A DNA stretch of 54,960 nucleotides from Teratosphaeria epicoccoides (taxonomy: Eukaryota; Ascomycota; Dothideomycetes; Mycosphaerellales; Teratosphaeriaceae): NCBI GenBank assembly GCA_021401465.1, contig JADDMT010000162.1, positions 1-54,960 of the forward strand. The letters are read 5' to 3'. This document shows positions 20,594-32,205 of this stretch, one piece after another. The first letter of the stretch is position 1; each line of letters begins with the position of its first letter. The notes beneath the pieces were generated by a model that worked only from the letters and a program-made list of their open reading frames with translations, searched no databases and was not told the DNA's origin. Made by a program: the position numbers and the translations under genes.

Positions 20594-22906
20594 TCACCCA
20601 GCCCTGCTTCTCTTCTTCCCCTTACCCGACATATCCCCATACCCCTGCTCGCCAAACCCTACGCTCGCATCCTCATCCTCTTCATCCACTGCTTCCAAGC
20701 CTGCCATCTCCCTCTCCCGGGCCTCCGCCTCCTCTGCCGCCTTCTTTCCCAACGCCGTGAGCCCCGCCTTCTTCAGGTTCGTGTTCTTGTTCGAGCTCTT
20801 CCTCTTCTGGACGTTTACCGGATTCTCTGCCAAGACACAGACATGTGCTCCCTCGATCACATTCATCACGATGCGCTTGTCCGTTCCCAGAATCTTCTCC
20901 ACAAGTGCCAGTCTCTCGGAGCAAGGCAGGCTATCATCAAGCTTGCCGTACCCGGAGTTGCTGCCACCCTGCGGGTAAGGACGTGGGCCGCCGCGATGGA
21001 GGTTGATAATGGCGTAGAAGAGCATGACGAAGCGGACGTTGACGTGGTCGTTGGTATACCAATGTCCACCAGTCTTCTCGTGCTGGGCACGATTGAAGGC
21101 GATCTGCTGATCTTGCAGCCATTTGTAAGTGGTCTCGTTGTTCTGGTCTGCGTCTAGGCCATCAATGCCGCCGTGATCGAATGGCCTGACGGCGGCTGCG
21201 ATGAATCGTGACACCCATTCTGCCTCTTTATCAACAAAGAAGTGCCAATCGTCGACTCGGTCATCAGTGCGCCTAAGGGCGAGTGCTTTGAAGTTTCCGT
21301 AGATCTTGTCTCTCGCAACCTCATAGGTCGCCATGTCTGGGTCGTACTTGTACTCCGGCGGGTTGTGTTCATTCTGCTTCTTCTCCCACTTGTCAAAGCA
21401 TCGGCGGCAACGGTCTGCGCCAGTCGAAGCGGTCTCGACGTACCAGCGTGACGAACCTTTTTCGACACAGTCGACGCATTGGAACTTCTTGCCTGTGCCA
21501 CCCCGTCTTAAGACCGAGGGTTGACGTACGGTGACAGATCTACTCGGTCCTCGTTGAGAGGACGCCCGGGCACTGATCGTATCGCTGTTGACAAGCGAGA
21601 AAGGGGTTCTTGGCTCCTGAAACGGTGGTGATATTGCCTGAGTGGTATACGTGGTGTTGCGAGGGAAGATTGGAAGGTAGTCATGGACCTGTGTATGCTG
21701 TTCATTGGTACCCACCCTGATGAACCAGCTAGTCTTAGTCACCGGGTTGAAGTTGCAAGTGGCATGCTGCAAGGTGTCCGTGGCACCACAATCAACACAG
21801 CGTTGGTGGAGGAGATCTTGATTCTCGATCGACTGATACGGCTGGTCTTGATGTTGTGGGTAAGAACATCCACCAAAATATCCACTGCTGTTGAAGGGTC
21901 GATTCTGCATGAGTGGTAATGGTGTGCTGTGTCCTCCAACTTGCTGGAATTGTCCGTCGTGTTGTGCGGTTTTCTGGTTCATAGTCAGATCGGACCTGTG
22001 CGAGGATAACTGGGACAGATCCACATCTGATCGCTGAGTCATATAATACAGCGCATTGACATCATTCACTGCGCCGTGAGACCCAAGAACCTGCTGCTCA
22101 CTGTCAAGAAGGCTCGCAAGCTGCGGCAGGCCTTCGAAATCAACATAATCCGCACGGCTTAGCTCTTCTGCGCCGAATACAGCCTCCCTTGCCGTGAATG
22201 CCTGATGTGGCTGGTATATGCCATCATCGACTTTGTGATCCAGAATAGGATATGCTGATCCTGCCGCACTTTGTTGAACCACGGAACATGGATACGTTCC
22301 GTCGGGATCTGAATCATGAAACATAGGGGCAGGACCGTCGGAGTCAAAACCAGGAAGCATAGTCATCCCCCCTTCGTTGGCATTGCATGAGCCCGGACAG
22401 TCCCTTGTGTAGCCGTAAATGTTATGACCATCAGGTATGTCATGCACTCGTGATCCGTCCATGGTCGCTGCTGGGGCTGTGGCGGCTGTCCCTGCTCCTT
22501 CCACGCTTTGTCGCAGCATGCTGGGTAAGCCTGACGTCGCAGGTGAAAAAGTAGAGGTTTCAGGTTCATCATGTACCCAAGCGCCGTATTCAAAGTCGTT
22601 GTGTGCATCCGCAACGTCATCGATATCCCCAAACGGCTGCCTGGCATCATGTGTGTCTGCGGCTTCACGGCCGACAGATCCTCTGCCAGCTCCGCTGTGA
22701 AGAATGGGATCCCACCGTGATTGAAACGGTATCAGGCTGTGCGGCGTGACCGTATGCCTGCGTGGTTGACGCCGTCGTTGGCCAGGCGTGAATGCGCCAT
22801 GGCTCATAATTGGGCTGCTGGCGTTATTTTGCCGTGCCCTGGTACTTCCATTTGGATAGCGCTGCGCGCCTGTTGGTGGCAGCCCGTGTGTGATGTTGTT
22901 CGACAT
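20594..22906 (-). CDS. Orphan protein with zinc-finger-like cysteine clusters
   Basis: Single exon of 770 residues from ATG 22906; the frame is open further upstream but has no earlier ATG. Residues 1 to about 400 are disordered and rich in Gln, Ser, Gly, His and Asp. Two cysteine groups follow. The first is CVDCGATDTLQHATC. The second is CVDC-X19-CRRC, close to the C-X2-C-X17/18-C-X2-C spacing of GATA fingers. A folded-looking region comes next (about 540-700, WHFFVDKEAEWVSRFIAAAV, NDHVNVRFVMLFYAIINLHR). The tail is basic, then acidic, with a lysine-rich end (KRKSSNKNTNLKK, GKGKKRSRAG). This suggests a nuclear, possibly DNA-binding or regulatory protein. I do not recognise the family, and the GATA resemblance may be convergent. 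A 5' exon could be missing. Confidence 0.75.
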   Translation of the reverse strand: MSNNITHGLPPTGAQRYPNGSTRARQNNASSPIMSHGAFTPGQRRRQPRRHTVTPHSLIPFQSRWDPILHSGAGRGSVGREAADTHDARQPFGDIDDVADAHNDFEYGAWVHDEPETSTFSPATSGLPSMLRQSVEGAGTAATAPAATMDGSRVHDIPDGHNIYGYTRDCPGSCNANEGGMTMLPGFDSDGPAPMFHDSDPDGTYPCSVVQQSAAGSAYPILDHKVDDGIYQPHQAFTAREAVFGAEELSRADYVDFEGLPQLASLLDSEQQVLGSHGAVNDVNALYYMTQRSDVDLSQLSSHRSDLTMNQKTAQHDGQFQQVGGHSTPLPLMQNRPFNSSGYFGGCSYPQHQDQPYQSIENQDLLHQRCVDCGATDTLQHATCNFNPVTKTSWFIRVGTNEQHTQVHDYLPIFPRNTTYTTQAISPPFQEPRTPFSLVNSDTISARASSQRGPSRSVTVRQPSVLRRGGTGKKFQCVDCVEKGSSRWYVETASTGADRCRRCFDKWEKKQNEHNPPEYKYDPDMATYEVARDKIYGNFKALALRRTDDRVDDWHFFVDKEAEWVSRFIAAAVRPFDHGGIDGLDADQNNETTYKWLQDQQIAFNRAQHEKTGGHWYTNDHVNVRFVMLFYAIINLHRGGPRPYPQGGSNSGYGKLDDSLPCSERLALVEKILGTDKRIVMNVIEGAHVCVLAENPVNVQKRKSSNKNTNLKKAGLTALGKKAAEEAEAREREMAGLEAVDEEDEDASVGFGEQGYGDMSGKGKKRSRAG

Positions 22907-23624
22907 TAGTGACCCTTCACCCGAGCCACCACTAAGTGTGCACTTTTGATGATAATATGTGCAGTAAAGATAATCCCACTGGTTCTGATGATCTTGAGAG
23001 TCCTTGAGACCCTGCTCGGATATTAAAGATAGGTATTTGGTAGTGCGTAGCGAGTGGAAGGAGAGGAGCAAGGAATATTAGCTGCTTTCAGGAGCGGAGG
23101 GAGACGGCAATGGTCAGGGGCAGGCGAGCAGGTCATTGAGTCCTGGGGAATGATTGCCTTCTCGTCACGAGTACTAGTTGCTTGCGCCTCATCATTCTCT
23201 TCCTGTTGCGCCATCATAGAAGCTGACCTTTCCTGTTATTATGCTCTGGTGATCAGTAACGCTTTGCTTGTGGTGGTCAATACTGCTACGCATATGAACA
23301 GTGTTGAGGCATAAGGGTGCGTGCCGTCAAGACTGCTGAGGGCGTGTGAACGAATCGTGATAGCACGGGAGTGTCGAGGCGAAGGCTGTGCTGCTATCAT
23401 GCTGACCTCGAGCGCTGCGGCCATGAAAGGCTGTTGATCCAAGTTTCATGCGCCGTGTAGCTATTGTCATGAACTGCTGCTCACGCTTGATGACTGTTGC
23501 TAGGTCCTGATGTATAATCATAGCCGCGTTAATATCCATATTCCTGTGAAAAGTGTATGTCAACAGATAGTTGAATAGCTCGCGGGTTACAGGCTTGCTA
23601 TCATAAAATCCGGGCCGAAGAGAG
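22907..23624. other. Upstream region of the cysteine-cluster protein gene
   Basis: No separate gene is supported. The frame of the downstream gene stays open to about 23071 without an ATG, so a leader or an unrecognised 5' exon is possible. Confidence 0.4.
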
Positions 23625-24777
23625 CTATTCAATGCTAATGCAAACCTTCCCAAAGTGCTTCTGGTCCCATTGATACTGTGGTCACGTTAGCAGGCCACGT
23701 CTTGAGACAGCAAACAGGGGCCTGCATTTACCTGGTACGCCTCCTTGACCTCTTCAAGCTTGAACACCCTTGGATCAACTACAGGCTTGATGTTGTTTGC
23801 CTCAATGGCTTTGTTCATGGCCTCAAACTGCAACCGAGATCCAACAAGCACACCGCGAACGGTGCAGATGTTACTCAAAGCCTCGACGAAGCTCGGCTGC
23901 TTCTCGCCCTTCATACCTCCCAAGAAGCCAATGATGCCGATCACGCCATCGATAGCGATCGCGTTCAAGCTCTGCGTCATGGTGTTTGGACCACCGACCT
24001 CAATCACATGCTGGACACCAGAGCCACCGGTCAGCTTCTTCGCGGTCTCGCCCCAGTTGACGTCCTCGCGGTAATTGATAATGTGATCAGCGCCCAACTC
24101 TTTGAGCTTCTTGCCCTTGTCAGCCGAGGATGTGGTGGCGATGACCTTGGCGCCTGCTGCTTTGGCGAATTGCACGCCGAAGATGGACACACCGCCGGTG
24201 CCCTGGGTCAAGATCCAATCACCTGGCTTCAACGCACGGCTTTCCAGACCGTACAGTGCGTTCCAAGCTGTAAGAGCGGCACATGGCAGAGTCGCGCCCT
24301 CAATGTAGTTCAAGTTGCTGGGCTGATACACGAGGCCCTGCTCATCATAGGTGCCGTACTGACGTAAAGAGCCATCAATTGTGCCTCCCACACCAGTTGT
24401 CACACTATATGCGTCAAGGCTACCAGCGACGTGGGCTTGGTTGAACAGAGTCAGCACCTTGTCGCCCTTCTTGAAGCGGTGTACATTCTTTCCGACTTCG
24501 ACAACCTCTCCAGAGCCGTCGGAGGCCGGCACCACACCATCTTTCTGAGCAAAGGGGTACAAGCCTTTGGTGATGATGAGATCACGGTAATTCAGAGAAG
24601 CACCGTGGACTATGAGCCTGTTATTAGCTTGTGGTCATGGCTTCCGATTTTTATCGCCGTACACTTTACGAGAACGTCCTTGTCTCCGACCTTGGGCACT
24701 GGTGCCTTCTCATCGAACTTCAGACCGTCAAAGCCAGTCTTCTCCGCTACGTTCCATTGTTTCTGAGTCTGTGACAT
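23625..24777 (-). CDS. Medium-chain dehydrogenase/reductase (NAD(P)-dependent alcohol dehydrogenase-like)
   Basis: Three exons, 24777-24663, 24609-23732 and 23675-23625, give 347 residues. Introns are 53 bp and 56 bp, both GT-AG with CTAAT/CTAAC branch points. Splicing restores KDVLVKFHGASLNYRDLII and the C-terminal EAYQYQWDQKHFGKV. The N-terminal GroES-like domain includes the DGSGEVVEVG segment. The Rossmann domain has TQGTGGVSIFGVQFAKAAG, and a family GGPNTM block follows. The GHE and four-Cys structural zinc pattern of classical zinc alcohol dehydrogenases is not seen, so it belongs with the zinc-independent quinone reductase-like MDR group. Substrate unknown. Confidence 0.88.
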
Positions 24778-25528
24778 CTTGGAGTATAGCAGTGAGACCT
24801 CGTGTTTTGTAGACGCCAGGAAGCAGTGAGAGCTTGACAATGCTCAATCAGTATAGGATTCAATATGCCTATCGGCCTCCTTCAGGATTCTGAGGAGCAT
24901 GTCTAATCAACCTGGGTAAAGTCTGGCATTGGCTAAGCATTAGGTCATGCAGAGGGTTGTCAGTGTAAACAAGTTATGACGTCGAAGCTGATTAATAATG
25001 GCAAACCAACCCTTGCGCACAATCGACGAAGAGTTGGAGCAGCTTCAGCACATTTCTGGAGCTCGATTTATTTCCTTCGTTTGCACGGAGCTGAGGCTAC
25101 GTGTAAAACCGGCCATCACTTCAACTATGAATTCAACTCAGACATTAAAAGAAATCTGAATGGATACAGAGAACGTCTAATGAAATGGGGCACGCACATG
25201 AGAACATAGCAGCTGGCCAAGCCGTTGGAGCGTTGAGTCAACGACTGATGGATAGTCGATCGATTGTGCGACTGATGAGCTCAGTTGGAGGTTCCGAGAA
25301 GCCTTGCTACAGCGTCTGATTTTTGCCGCCGCGTCGAGCATCACAAGATATGGAAGAGGCTCGATGGAAGCCTTGGTCCCTCTCGTGATCCAGGATCTAA
25401 GGAACCTTACTCATTCTTTCCTTTTGGAGACTCCGCTACAATGCTCATGCTCATCTCGCACGCTTCTGTGGCGCCTGGTCCGGCCGCGGTAGCAAGATCC
25501 GGCGTTCTCGGTATTACCGCCTCAAGGC
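24778..25528. other. Intergenic, 0.75 kb, no gene seen
   Basis: This holds the upstream region of the MDR gene and the 3' flank of the cyclin C gene. Only short frames without coding character. Confidence 0.5.
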
Positions 25529-26458
25529 TCACTTCACGATACCGCCTGCGTCTCTCATGAATCTCGCGAATGCGTCCTTGACCGCCCGCTCGCTGTAGCT
25601 CTCCCAGCAATCGTACAAGCTAACCATCTCCTGCGTCGCATCAACGATAGCCTCCATATCGACCTTGCTCTCTGCCAGCCAGTCAACCATTTTATTCAGC
25701 CGCGGTCCTGCTTGTTTCAGTCCCGCAAAACCAGCCAGAGCCGCTTGTGCAGAAGAGCCCGACAGAGCCGCGGCCGATGGCCCGGGGTTTATGGGTGCAG
25801 TGGAATGAGCAGCGAGACCAGGTGGCTGGCCGGGAGGCCGCAGAACGACTGCCAAGAACATAGCGGCGATAGCAATGACGTGTGGTGGGTGAATCAGAGG
25901 TAAGTCTGTGTTGAAGGAATCATTGATGATGCCGTGAGCCAGCTGCGCTTCTTCGGCGCTCACGCTCAACACACCCTGAAGCTCCTGCAGAGTTCGATAG
26001 GGATGATAGCATATGAGGCGCGACTGCAGCGTACTGATCATGGCGAACTCGCACTCGCCGATCTTGCTCGTCTCCGACACGTTCAGTTCTGGCCACTGTC
26101 TGGCTGCTTCGCCGAGCATCAGCCGAATGTGCTGTGGCGTTTCCTCCATCTTGCAAGCAAGGTAGCAAGCAGTAGCCATGATGAGGTAAGGGTTCGTTTT
26201 TCGTATCTCCACGCGAAGGTAGAAGCGTTTGATGTAGATCTGCGCGGTGGCGAGCGCCTGCTGGCGGAGATTCAGGCGACGAGCGAGCTTCTGCAGTTGC
26301 AACTGAATGTAGATGCTAATGTGGCGACGATCTGGCAGCGGATATTTTTGATGGTGCTGTGAATTGCTAGATGCTAGGCTCTGGCGTATGGAGGCCAAAT
26401 CGAGTTTTGAAAAGGTCCAATACTTCGCCTGTGTTGAGTCGTACCAATTTGCTGCCAT
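25529..26458 (-). CDS. SSN8: Cyclin C, RNA polymerase II Mediator CDK8-module subunit
   Basis: Single exon of 309 residues. ATG 26458 begins MAANWYDSTQAKYWTFSKLD, the normal start of fungal Ssn8; the frame is open upstream for another 240 codons but that part has no cyclin resemblance. The cyclin box includes LARRLNLRQQALATAQIYIK, RFYLRVEIRKTNPYL and ACYLACKMEETPQHIRL. A second cyclin fold follows, with LICYHPYRTLQELQ and a Pro/Ala-rich insertion. Cyclin C partners Cdk8 (Ssn3) in the Mediator kinase module, mostly repressing transcription. It is divergent from the carrier gene with 547 bp between starts. Confidence 0.92.
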   Translation of the reverse strand: MAANWYDSTQAKYWTFSKLDLASIRQSLASSNSQHHQKYPLPDRRHISIYIQLQLQKLARRLNLRQQALATAQIYIKRFYLRVEIRKTNPYLIMATACYLACKMEETPQHIRLMLGEAARQWPELNVSETSKIGECEFAMISTLQSRLICYHPYRTLQELQGVLSVSAEEAQLAHGIINDSFNTDLPLIHPPHVIAIAAMFLAVVLRPPGQPPGLAAHSTAPINPGPSAAALSGSSAQAALAGFAGLKQAGPRLNKMVDWLAESKVDMEAIVDATQEMVSLYDCWESYSERAVKDAFARFMRDAGGIVK

Positions 26459-27005
26459 GTTGACAGCGGATAGAAAAAGATGGCCAATGTCGTCTTCAGT
26501 GAGACTCGCATGGCGTAGATCTTCAGCTTGCTCGAAGGAGCGAGCTACCTTGTCAGTACAGGCCGGGAAAATGGAACATTGTGGTAAGCAGCGAAGCCTC
26601 AAATGCCGGGCTTTTGCAACGGCATAAGCGCATAGATGCTTGCTGAGTTCGGTGTTATTCGTTTCAGCGTTGGCTTGGGTCTGGAACAACCTAACTCGGT
26701 ACAATGGTTTTCCCAGACGCCGCTTACTCCCCGTCGCCATCCCAAAAAGGAAGGAGATACGGTGCTCTTCGGACGTCAGTTTCGCGACAGAACAATTGCC
26801 AAGCTTTGAAGAGAGCAGCAGGACAAAGGCCTGGACAATACCTCCTCTGTACATGAACGCGACGTAATACCCTCTGGACCGGCTGCCCACACCAAAACTT
26901 CCTGCGTGGAGGGAATGCTCTGCACAGCACGCGCGATCGCCGAAGTTTCCGCATAGCCATGAAGCCGCGATAACAAGCTCGTCTGCTGGACAAGAGCATA
27001 GCAGC
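26459..27005. promoter_or_regulatory. Shared divergent upstream region of the cyclin C and carrier genes
   Basis: No gene; this must contain both promoters. The minus strand is open across it in the cyclin C frame, with no recognisable protein. Confidence 0.45.
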
Positions 27006-28930
27006 ATGGATGGCGAGTCCCAAGAGGAACGAGAAACCCGGCTGCAAGCGCTATGGCAGAAGCTCGACACCAAGCGCAAAGGCACGCTGGATCTTTCTGC
27101 CCTCAAAGCCGGCCTGCAGAAGATCAACCACCCGCTCAAGGACGCCGACAGCTTGATCAGCGAGATGATGCAGAATTGCGACATCAATCACGACGGCAAG
27201 ATCTCATATGATGAGTTCGTGTCGTTCTGCGTGCATGCCGAGAAAGAGCTGTGGCATCTATTTGAGCAGATAGACAAGGACCACAACGGTAGACTGGATC
27301 AAATCGAGCTTTCGCAGGCATTCCAGCGGGCCGGTATCGCGGTGTCCAATGCGCGCTTGGAGAGATTCTTTCAGTATATCGACAAGAACCATGACGGACA
27401 AATCAGCTTTGCCGAATGGCGAGGTGCGTCTTAACCAATTTTGGCGTTGAAGATGGTATGACATCGCTGACATGTCGTTCACAGACTTTCTTCTTTTCTT
27501 GCCCACGCATGCTCCTGGGCTCAAAGCAGTCATAAGCTACTACAATAACACAGTCAAACTCACAGCCGAAGGCGATGTCAATTTGAGCGATGAAGCTCTC
27601 AGCGGCTTAGGTATGGCGCTTGAACTTCTTAAGCAGTCGTTATTTGGTGCCATTCTCCAGCTCGTGAGATCCCCACGCCCACGGACATCCACAATAGTAC
27701 AGCCCGGCATTATAAACCAGGACCTCCAACATGATGAGGACATCGACGTCGACGCCTCAACCACCAGGCTGAGCTTCGATCCGGAGAACAAAACCTTTGA
27801 GCAAGCGTCCTCCGGAAAAGCCAGCCTGAATGATGACCCATACATCCCACTCAAGCCCGCACGCCGGAAACACAATCTTAGCGAGCCAGAAGTCAAGCTA
27901 ACGGACCTTGTGCCTGACGTAGGCTACTTCCTCGCTGGTGCTGTCTCTGGTATTGTAAGCCGGACATCGACCGCACCGCTCGATCGACTGAAAGTGTATT
28001 TGATAGCTCAGACAGGGAACGGCGAGAATACAAAGGAGGCACTGGCGGCAGTGAAGCATGGCAACGCTGTGCAGGCGACAAAGGCTGGAGTCAGTACGCT
28101 ATGGACAGCTTGTCAGGAGCTTTGGGCGGCGGGTGGCATCCGGTCGTTATTTGCTGGTGAGCAGTCAGTCGATCTTGTGGTCGCGCTCAACTTGTTAACA
28201 TGCTGCAGGCAACGGTCTAAACATTTTGAAAGTCATGCCGGAATCCGCCGTCAAATTTGGCTCCTACGAGGCCAGCAAGCGCACCGTTGCCCGGCTCGAA
28301 GGGCACAACGACCCGAAAGCCATAGCACCCAGCTCCCAATTCGTCGCTGGTGGAGTCGCAGGCATGATCAGCCAAGCAGTAGTCTACCCGCTGGACACTC
28401 TGAAGTTCCGTATGCAATGCGAGACAGTGCCCGGAGGCGAACATGGCACCCGGCTCATTCTGCATACTGCGCAGAAGATGTGGGCAAAGCAGGGTGTCGC
28501 ATCCTTCTACCGCGGTCTGCCGATGGGACTTGTGGGCATGTTTCCATATGCAGCGATCGATCTATTCACATTCGAGTCGCTCAAAAAAGCTCTAGTCAAG
28601 CGCAAGATGAACAAGGAAGGGATCAGGTGTGAGGAAGATGCGCTGCCTGGCAACTTCACTCTAGCGATCATGGGCGGGTTTAGTGGTGCCGTGGGCGCTA
28701 GTCTCGTCTACCCGCTGAATTTGCTTCGAACTCGCCTGCAATCGCAAGGTACTGCTCAGCATCCCAGGACCTACGCTGGCATTGTTGATGTCACGCGGCA
28801 AACGATCAAAGGAGAGGGAGCGCGTGGCTTGTTCAAAGGACTTACGCCTAATTTGCTGAAGGTTGTTCCGGCGGTTAGTATCACGTACGTGGTGTACGAG
28901 AACACGAAGAAGGCGCTGCATCTGAGGTAA
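27006..28930 (+). CDS. Calcium-regulated mitochondrial ATP-Mg/phosphate carrier (SCaMC/Sal1 type)
   Basis: Exons 27006-27423, 27485-28156 and 28209-28930 give 603 residues; introns are 61 and 52 bp, GT-AG. The N-terminal half has EF-hand loops with good ligands: DINHDGKISYDEF, DKDHNGRLDQIEL and DKNHDGQISFAEW, the last leading across intron 1 into DFLLFLPTHAPG. The C-terminal half has three mitochondrial carrier repeats with PX[DE]XX[KR] signatures: APLDRLK, YPLDTLKFRMQ and YPLNLLRTRLQ (Asn in place of Asp in the third). Such carriers exchange ATP-Mg for phosphate across the inner membrane when cytosolic calcium rises. The ~110-residue linker (about 190-290) is longer and more acidic than in yeast Sal1. 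Confidence 0.94.
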
Positions 28931-29967
28931 GCGGAACGTGGATCCGGTGCGGGATATGGAACACCTGGAACTACGATTAAGATGGGCTTGCGCGGCCAAG
29001 AATTGTTTTGATGATCTGAGTTGGTCAAGTGACAGCGAGGCGTCTGGGTGTTCAAAAATGCCGCCGCAGGCCGAGTGATGAGCATGATTGAGTGGAAATG
29101 CAACATGCTCCTTCACGTCTCGCACGTGGTAGGATAGCAATGCTCTGTGGAGATTAGGAAGAGGCGCGGTCAAGAGCAAGACCTGCGAAGCGTGCCGGGC
29201 GAATGCCAGTGCGAATGATATTATTCACCCATCTGCCTAAGTAGCCAGTGTTGCGAATGCAGCGGCAAGGGCAGGACATCCATTCATCCTACGTGCAACC
29301 AGACATCCGTGCGGTGTCTCGCGAGTCGTGGGGGAAGATTTGTCCGCGTTCAAAGAGGTGAACCCAGCTTCGAGCTGAATAATGATCCTGGACCCCTGCC
29401 CTTTGAAGGGACGCCGTTGGTGGAGGTGGGCCCGCTTCGGCGAGCTCGTGGCTTCGAGATTCATGATAACCAACGATCCCGGGGATGGCGCAGCAGGAGA
29501 GAGAGCGTTGCGCTGAACCCGGATCAGCTGATATTTGATTGATCTGAAGATTGCCCCAGCCGAAAACGTTGTTGTCCATGATATATTATCATTGTGTAAT
29601 TACACAATGTACAACCAAGAGTTCGCTACATCGTTTGAATAGCCACAATCGGAGGACTGCCAATTGCGTCATTGGTCCCCGAACGGCGCCGCCGAGTCTC
29701 GCGGATGATCGGCTCCAGCTTGCTCCAGATCTTGCCTGGGGAAAGTCAGCTGCTTGTAGTGAGTGTCTTGCCCGTGCTGCGCAGTGAGCCAGTAGTAGTG
29801 AGCCATCGGCCCAAGACGCACCTCACGAGGAGCCAGACAAACACAAGCATTGGCACCGGCCACCACGCGCGGCGCGCATCTCCGCCTTCGTTTTGATTAA
29901 TCACGTCAATCAATCAATCAATCACGTAAGGTACGTCAAGGAAGCGGCGCGATAAGAAATCTATGGC
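28931..29967. other. Intergenic, 1.0 kb, upstream of the AGC kinase
   Basis: No gene is supported. It probably holds a long promoter and leader for the kinase gene. A short TCAA microsatellite occurs at about 29908-29922, just before the gene. Confidence 0.5.
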
Positions 29968-32205
29968 ATGAGCACGGCGACAGCCACCAAGATGCCACAC
30001 GCGGAGAAGAGCAGCGAGGGCAGCAGCAGCAAGGACGGCGGGAAACGGGGCTTCAGCGGCCTGGCGCTCAACGCCAACAGCAAGGTCCCGCACAACCACA
30101 CGACCGGCCAGAAGATCAAGAACTTCTTCCGCATAAACTCCAGCAACAAAAATGACGTGCAGTCCTTCGCCTCCGACACGGGCTCGCAGAAGGACGGCGC
30201 CCAGGACAACGGCACCCTCACCCCCAAGTCGCAGCACAACAAGTCCAGCTTGCGGAACAGCCGCTTCATACCGCATTTGGGGCGCAGCAGGAGCACCACC
30301 GTCGCCTCGGAGGGCAATCCTCTGGACGATGGCATGAGCCCCACCGCGCACGCGAACCCATACTTCCAACATCAAGGGCCGCCAGCTCTCCGACATCACA
30401 ACGATAGCAGCGTACCGCCATCACCACCCGACAGTCCGAACACGGCCAAGAAGCTCACTGGAGACGGGCGGCCCAAGGACGCGTCCGTGGCTGCGGGCAA
30501 GGAAGAGCTGGCAAGGAAGCTGAGACGAGTGGCCAGTGCTCCCAATGCGCAGGGGTTGTTCGGCAAGAAAAAAGGCGGCAGCGGCGACAGCAGACCCACG
30601 ACTTCGGAGGCATTGGATCCGCCGAGCAAGATCAATGGCATTGGCCAGCACAGCAATTCGAGCACGCTGAGCATGGTGGAGACGATACCTGCGAATGGTG
30701 ATCTCCTGCCTGTGCCGGGCATTGACGGCTTAAGCCCGGGAAAGCTGCGCAATAGCATTGCTTTCCGGCGGACGTACAGCAGCAATAGTATCAAGGTTAG
30801 GAATGTTGAGGTCGGTCCGGGTAGCTTCGACAAGATTAAGTTGATTGGCAAGGGTGATGTGGGCAAGGTGTACCTCGTGCGGGAAAAGAAGAGCAGCAGA
30901 TTATACGCTATGAAAGGCGAGTCTAGCACAGTACTTGGGGTTATGGGCACGGCTAATATGGTGGACAGTCCTGTCGAAGAAGGAGATGATTAAGCGCAAC
31001 AAGATCAAACGTGCGCTGGCCGAGCAAGAGATTCTGGCCACCTCGAACCACCCATTCATCGTCACGCTATACCACAGCTTCCAGTCCGAAGACCATCTCT
31101 ATCTCTGCATGGAGTACTGCTCCGGCGGCGAGTTCTTCCGAGCCCTGCAAACGAGACCTAACAAGTGCGTGGACGAGGACGCGGCACGATTCTATGCCGC
31201 TGAGGTGACGGCGGCTCTAGAATATCTGCACTTGATGGGTTTCATCTACCGAGATCTGAAACCCGAAAGTGGGTATCTATCGTTTCTTGACTGTGACATC
31301 CTCGCTAACGTATCTAGACATCCTTCTCCACCAGTCTGGCCACATAATGTTATCAGACTTCGACCTTTCCAAACAATCAGATCTGGCAGGGGCACCTGCA
31401 ATGATGCTTGCAAATACCAGGGCATCCTCGGGAGGCGGCATCTCGTCCAACCCGAATCCTAACAACATGCCGACGATCAACACTAAAGATTGCATTGGCA
31501 ACTTCAGGACAAACTCCTTTGTGGGCACCGAAGAGTACATTGCGCCGGAAGTGATTAAGGGTTGCGGCCACACGAGCGCGGTGGATTGGTGGACTTTAGG
31601 GATATTGATATATGAGATGTTGTTCGGGACGACGCCATTCAAAGGCAAGAACCGCAATGCAACGTTTGCAAACATCTTGAGGGACGAGGTGCCGTTTCCA
31701 GAAGGTAACGGTGGGCCTGCTGTGAGCAAGTGAGTGTTGCCTCGGATTAAATATGCCCCCGGATGAAATACTGACGGACGATAGCCTATGCAAATCCCTA
31801 ATACGCAAACTTCTCATCAAAGACGAGCTCCGTCGCCTGGGCTCTCGTGCAGGCGCCTCGGACGTCAAACAACATCCTTTCTTCCGCTCCACATCCTGGG
31901 CATTACTCCGGCATCAGAAACCACCTATCATACCCAATCAAGGTCGCGGCATCGACACTGTTAACTTCAGGAACGTAAAGGAGTCCCAGTCTGTGGATCT
32001 GGGCAGCAACGATGGTGCACCGGGTGGCAAGAACAAGGGGTTCAACTTGCCAGCGAGTAAGATGAAGGGAGTGCCCCTGGATTCTGGATTGGCTACGCCC
32101 GGTGGCGAGATCGCAGATCCGTTTGAGGAGTTCAATTCGGTGACGTTGCATCATGACGGCGACGAGAATCATGGGCAGGAGGAGGAGACGAATGGGCGTC
32201 GGTAG
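29968..32205 (+). CDS. AGC-type Ser/Thr kinase, Nrc-2/flippase-kinase (Fpk1) family
   Basis: Four exons, 29968-30916, 30969-31268, 31318-31729 and 31785-32205, give 693 residues. Intron 1 begins GC rather than GT (GCGAGT...ACAG). Residues 1-280 are a disordered Ser/Pro-rich region. The kinase domain starts with FDKIKLIGKGDVGKVYLVRE. It has YAMK-VLSKKEMIKRN across intron 1, YRDLKPEN across intron 2 and LSDFDLSK, where DFD replaces DFG as is usual in this family. A ~45-residue insertion precedes FVGTEEYIAPEVI and DWWTLGILIYEMLFGTTPF. Relatives phosphorylate flippases controlling phospholipid asymmetry; Neurospora nrc-2 represses conidiation. The function is inferred from family. Confidence 0.93.

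Noticed and set aside
26459..27187. N-terminal extension of the cyclin C gene
   Set aside because: The frame is open upstream of 26458, but the sequence is Cys/Ser-rich, without cyclin character, and overlaps the divergent carrier gene. The ATG at 26458 gives the normal family start.
30396..30950. Minus-strand frame of 184 codons within the kinase gene
   Set aside because: It is the complement of the Ser/Pro-rich N-terminal part of the kinase, which produces a hydrophobic-looking shadow.
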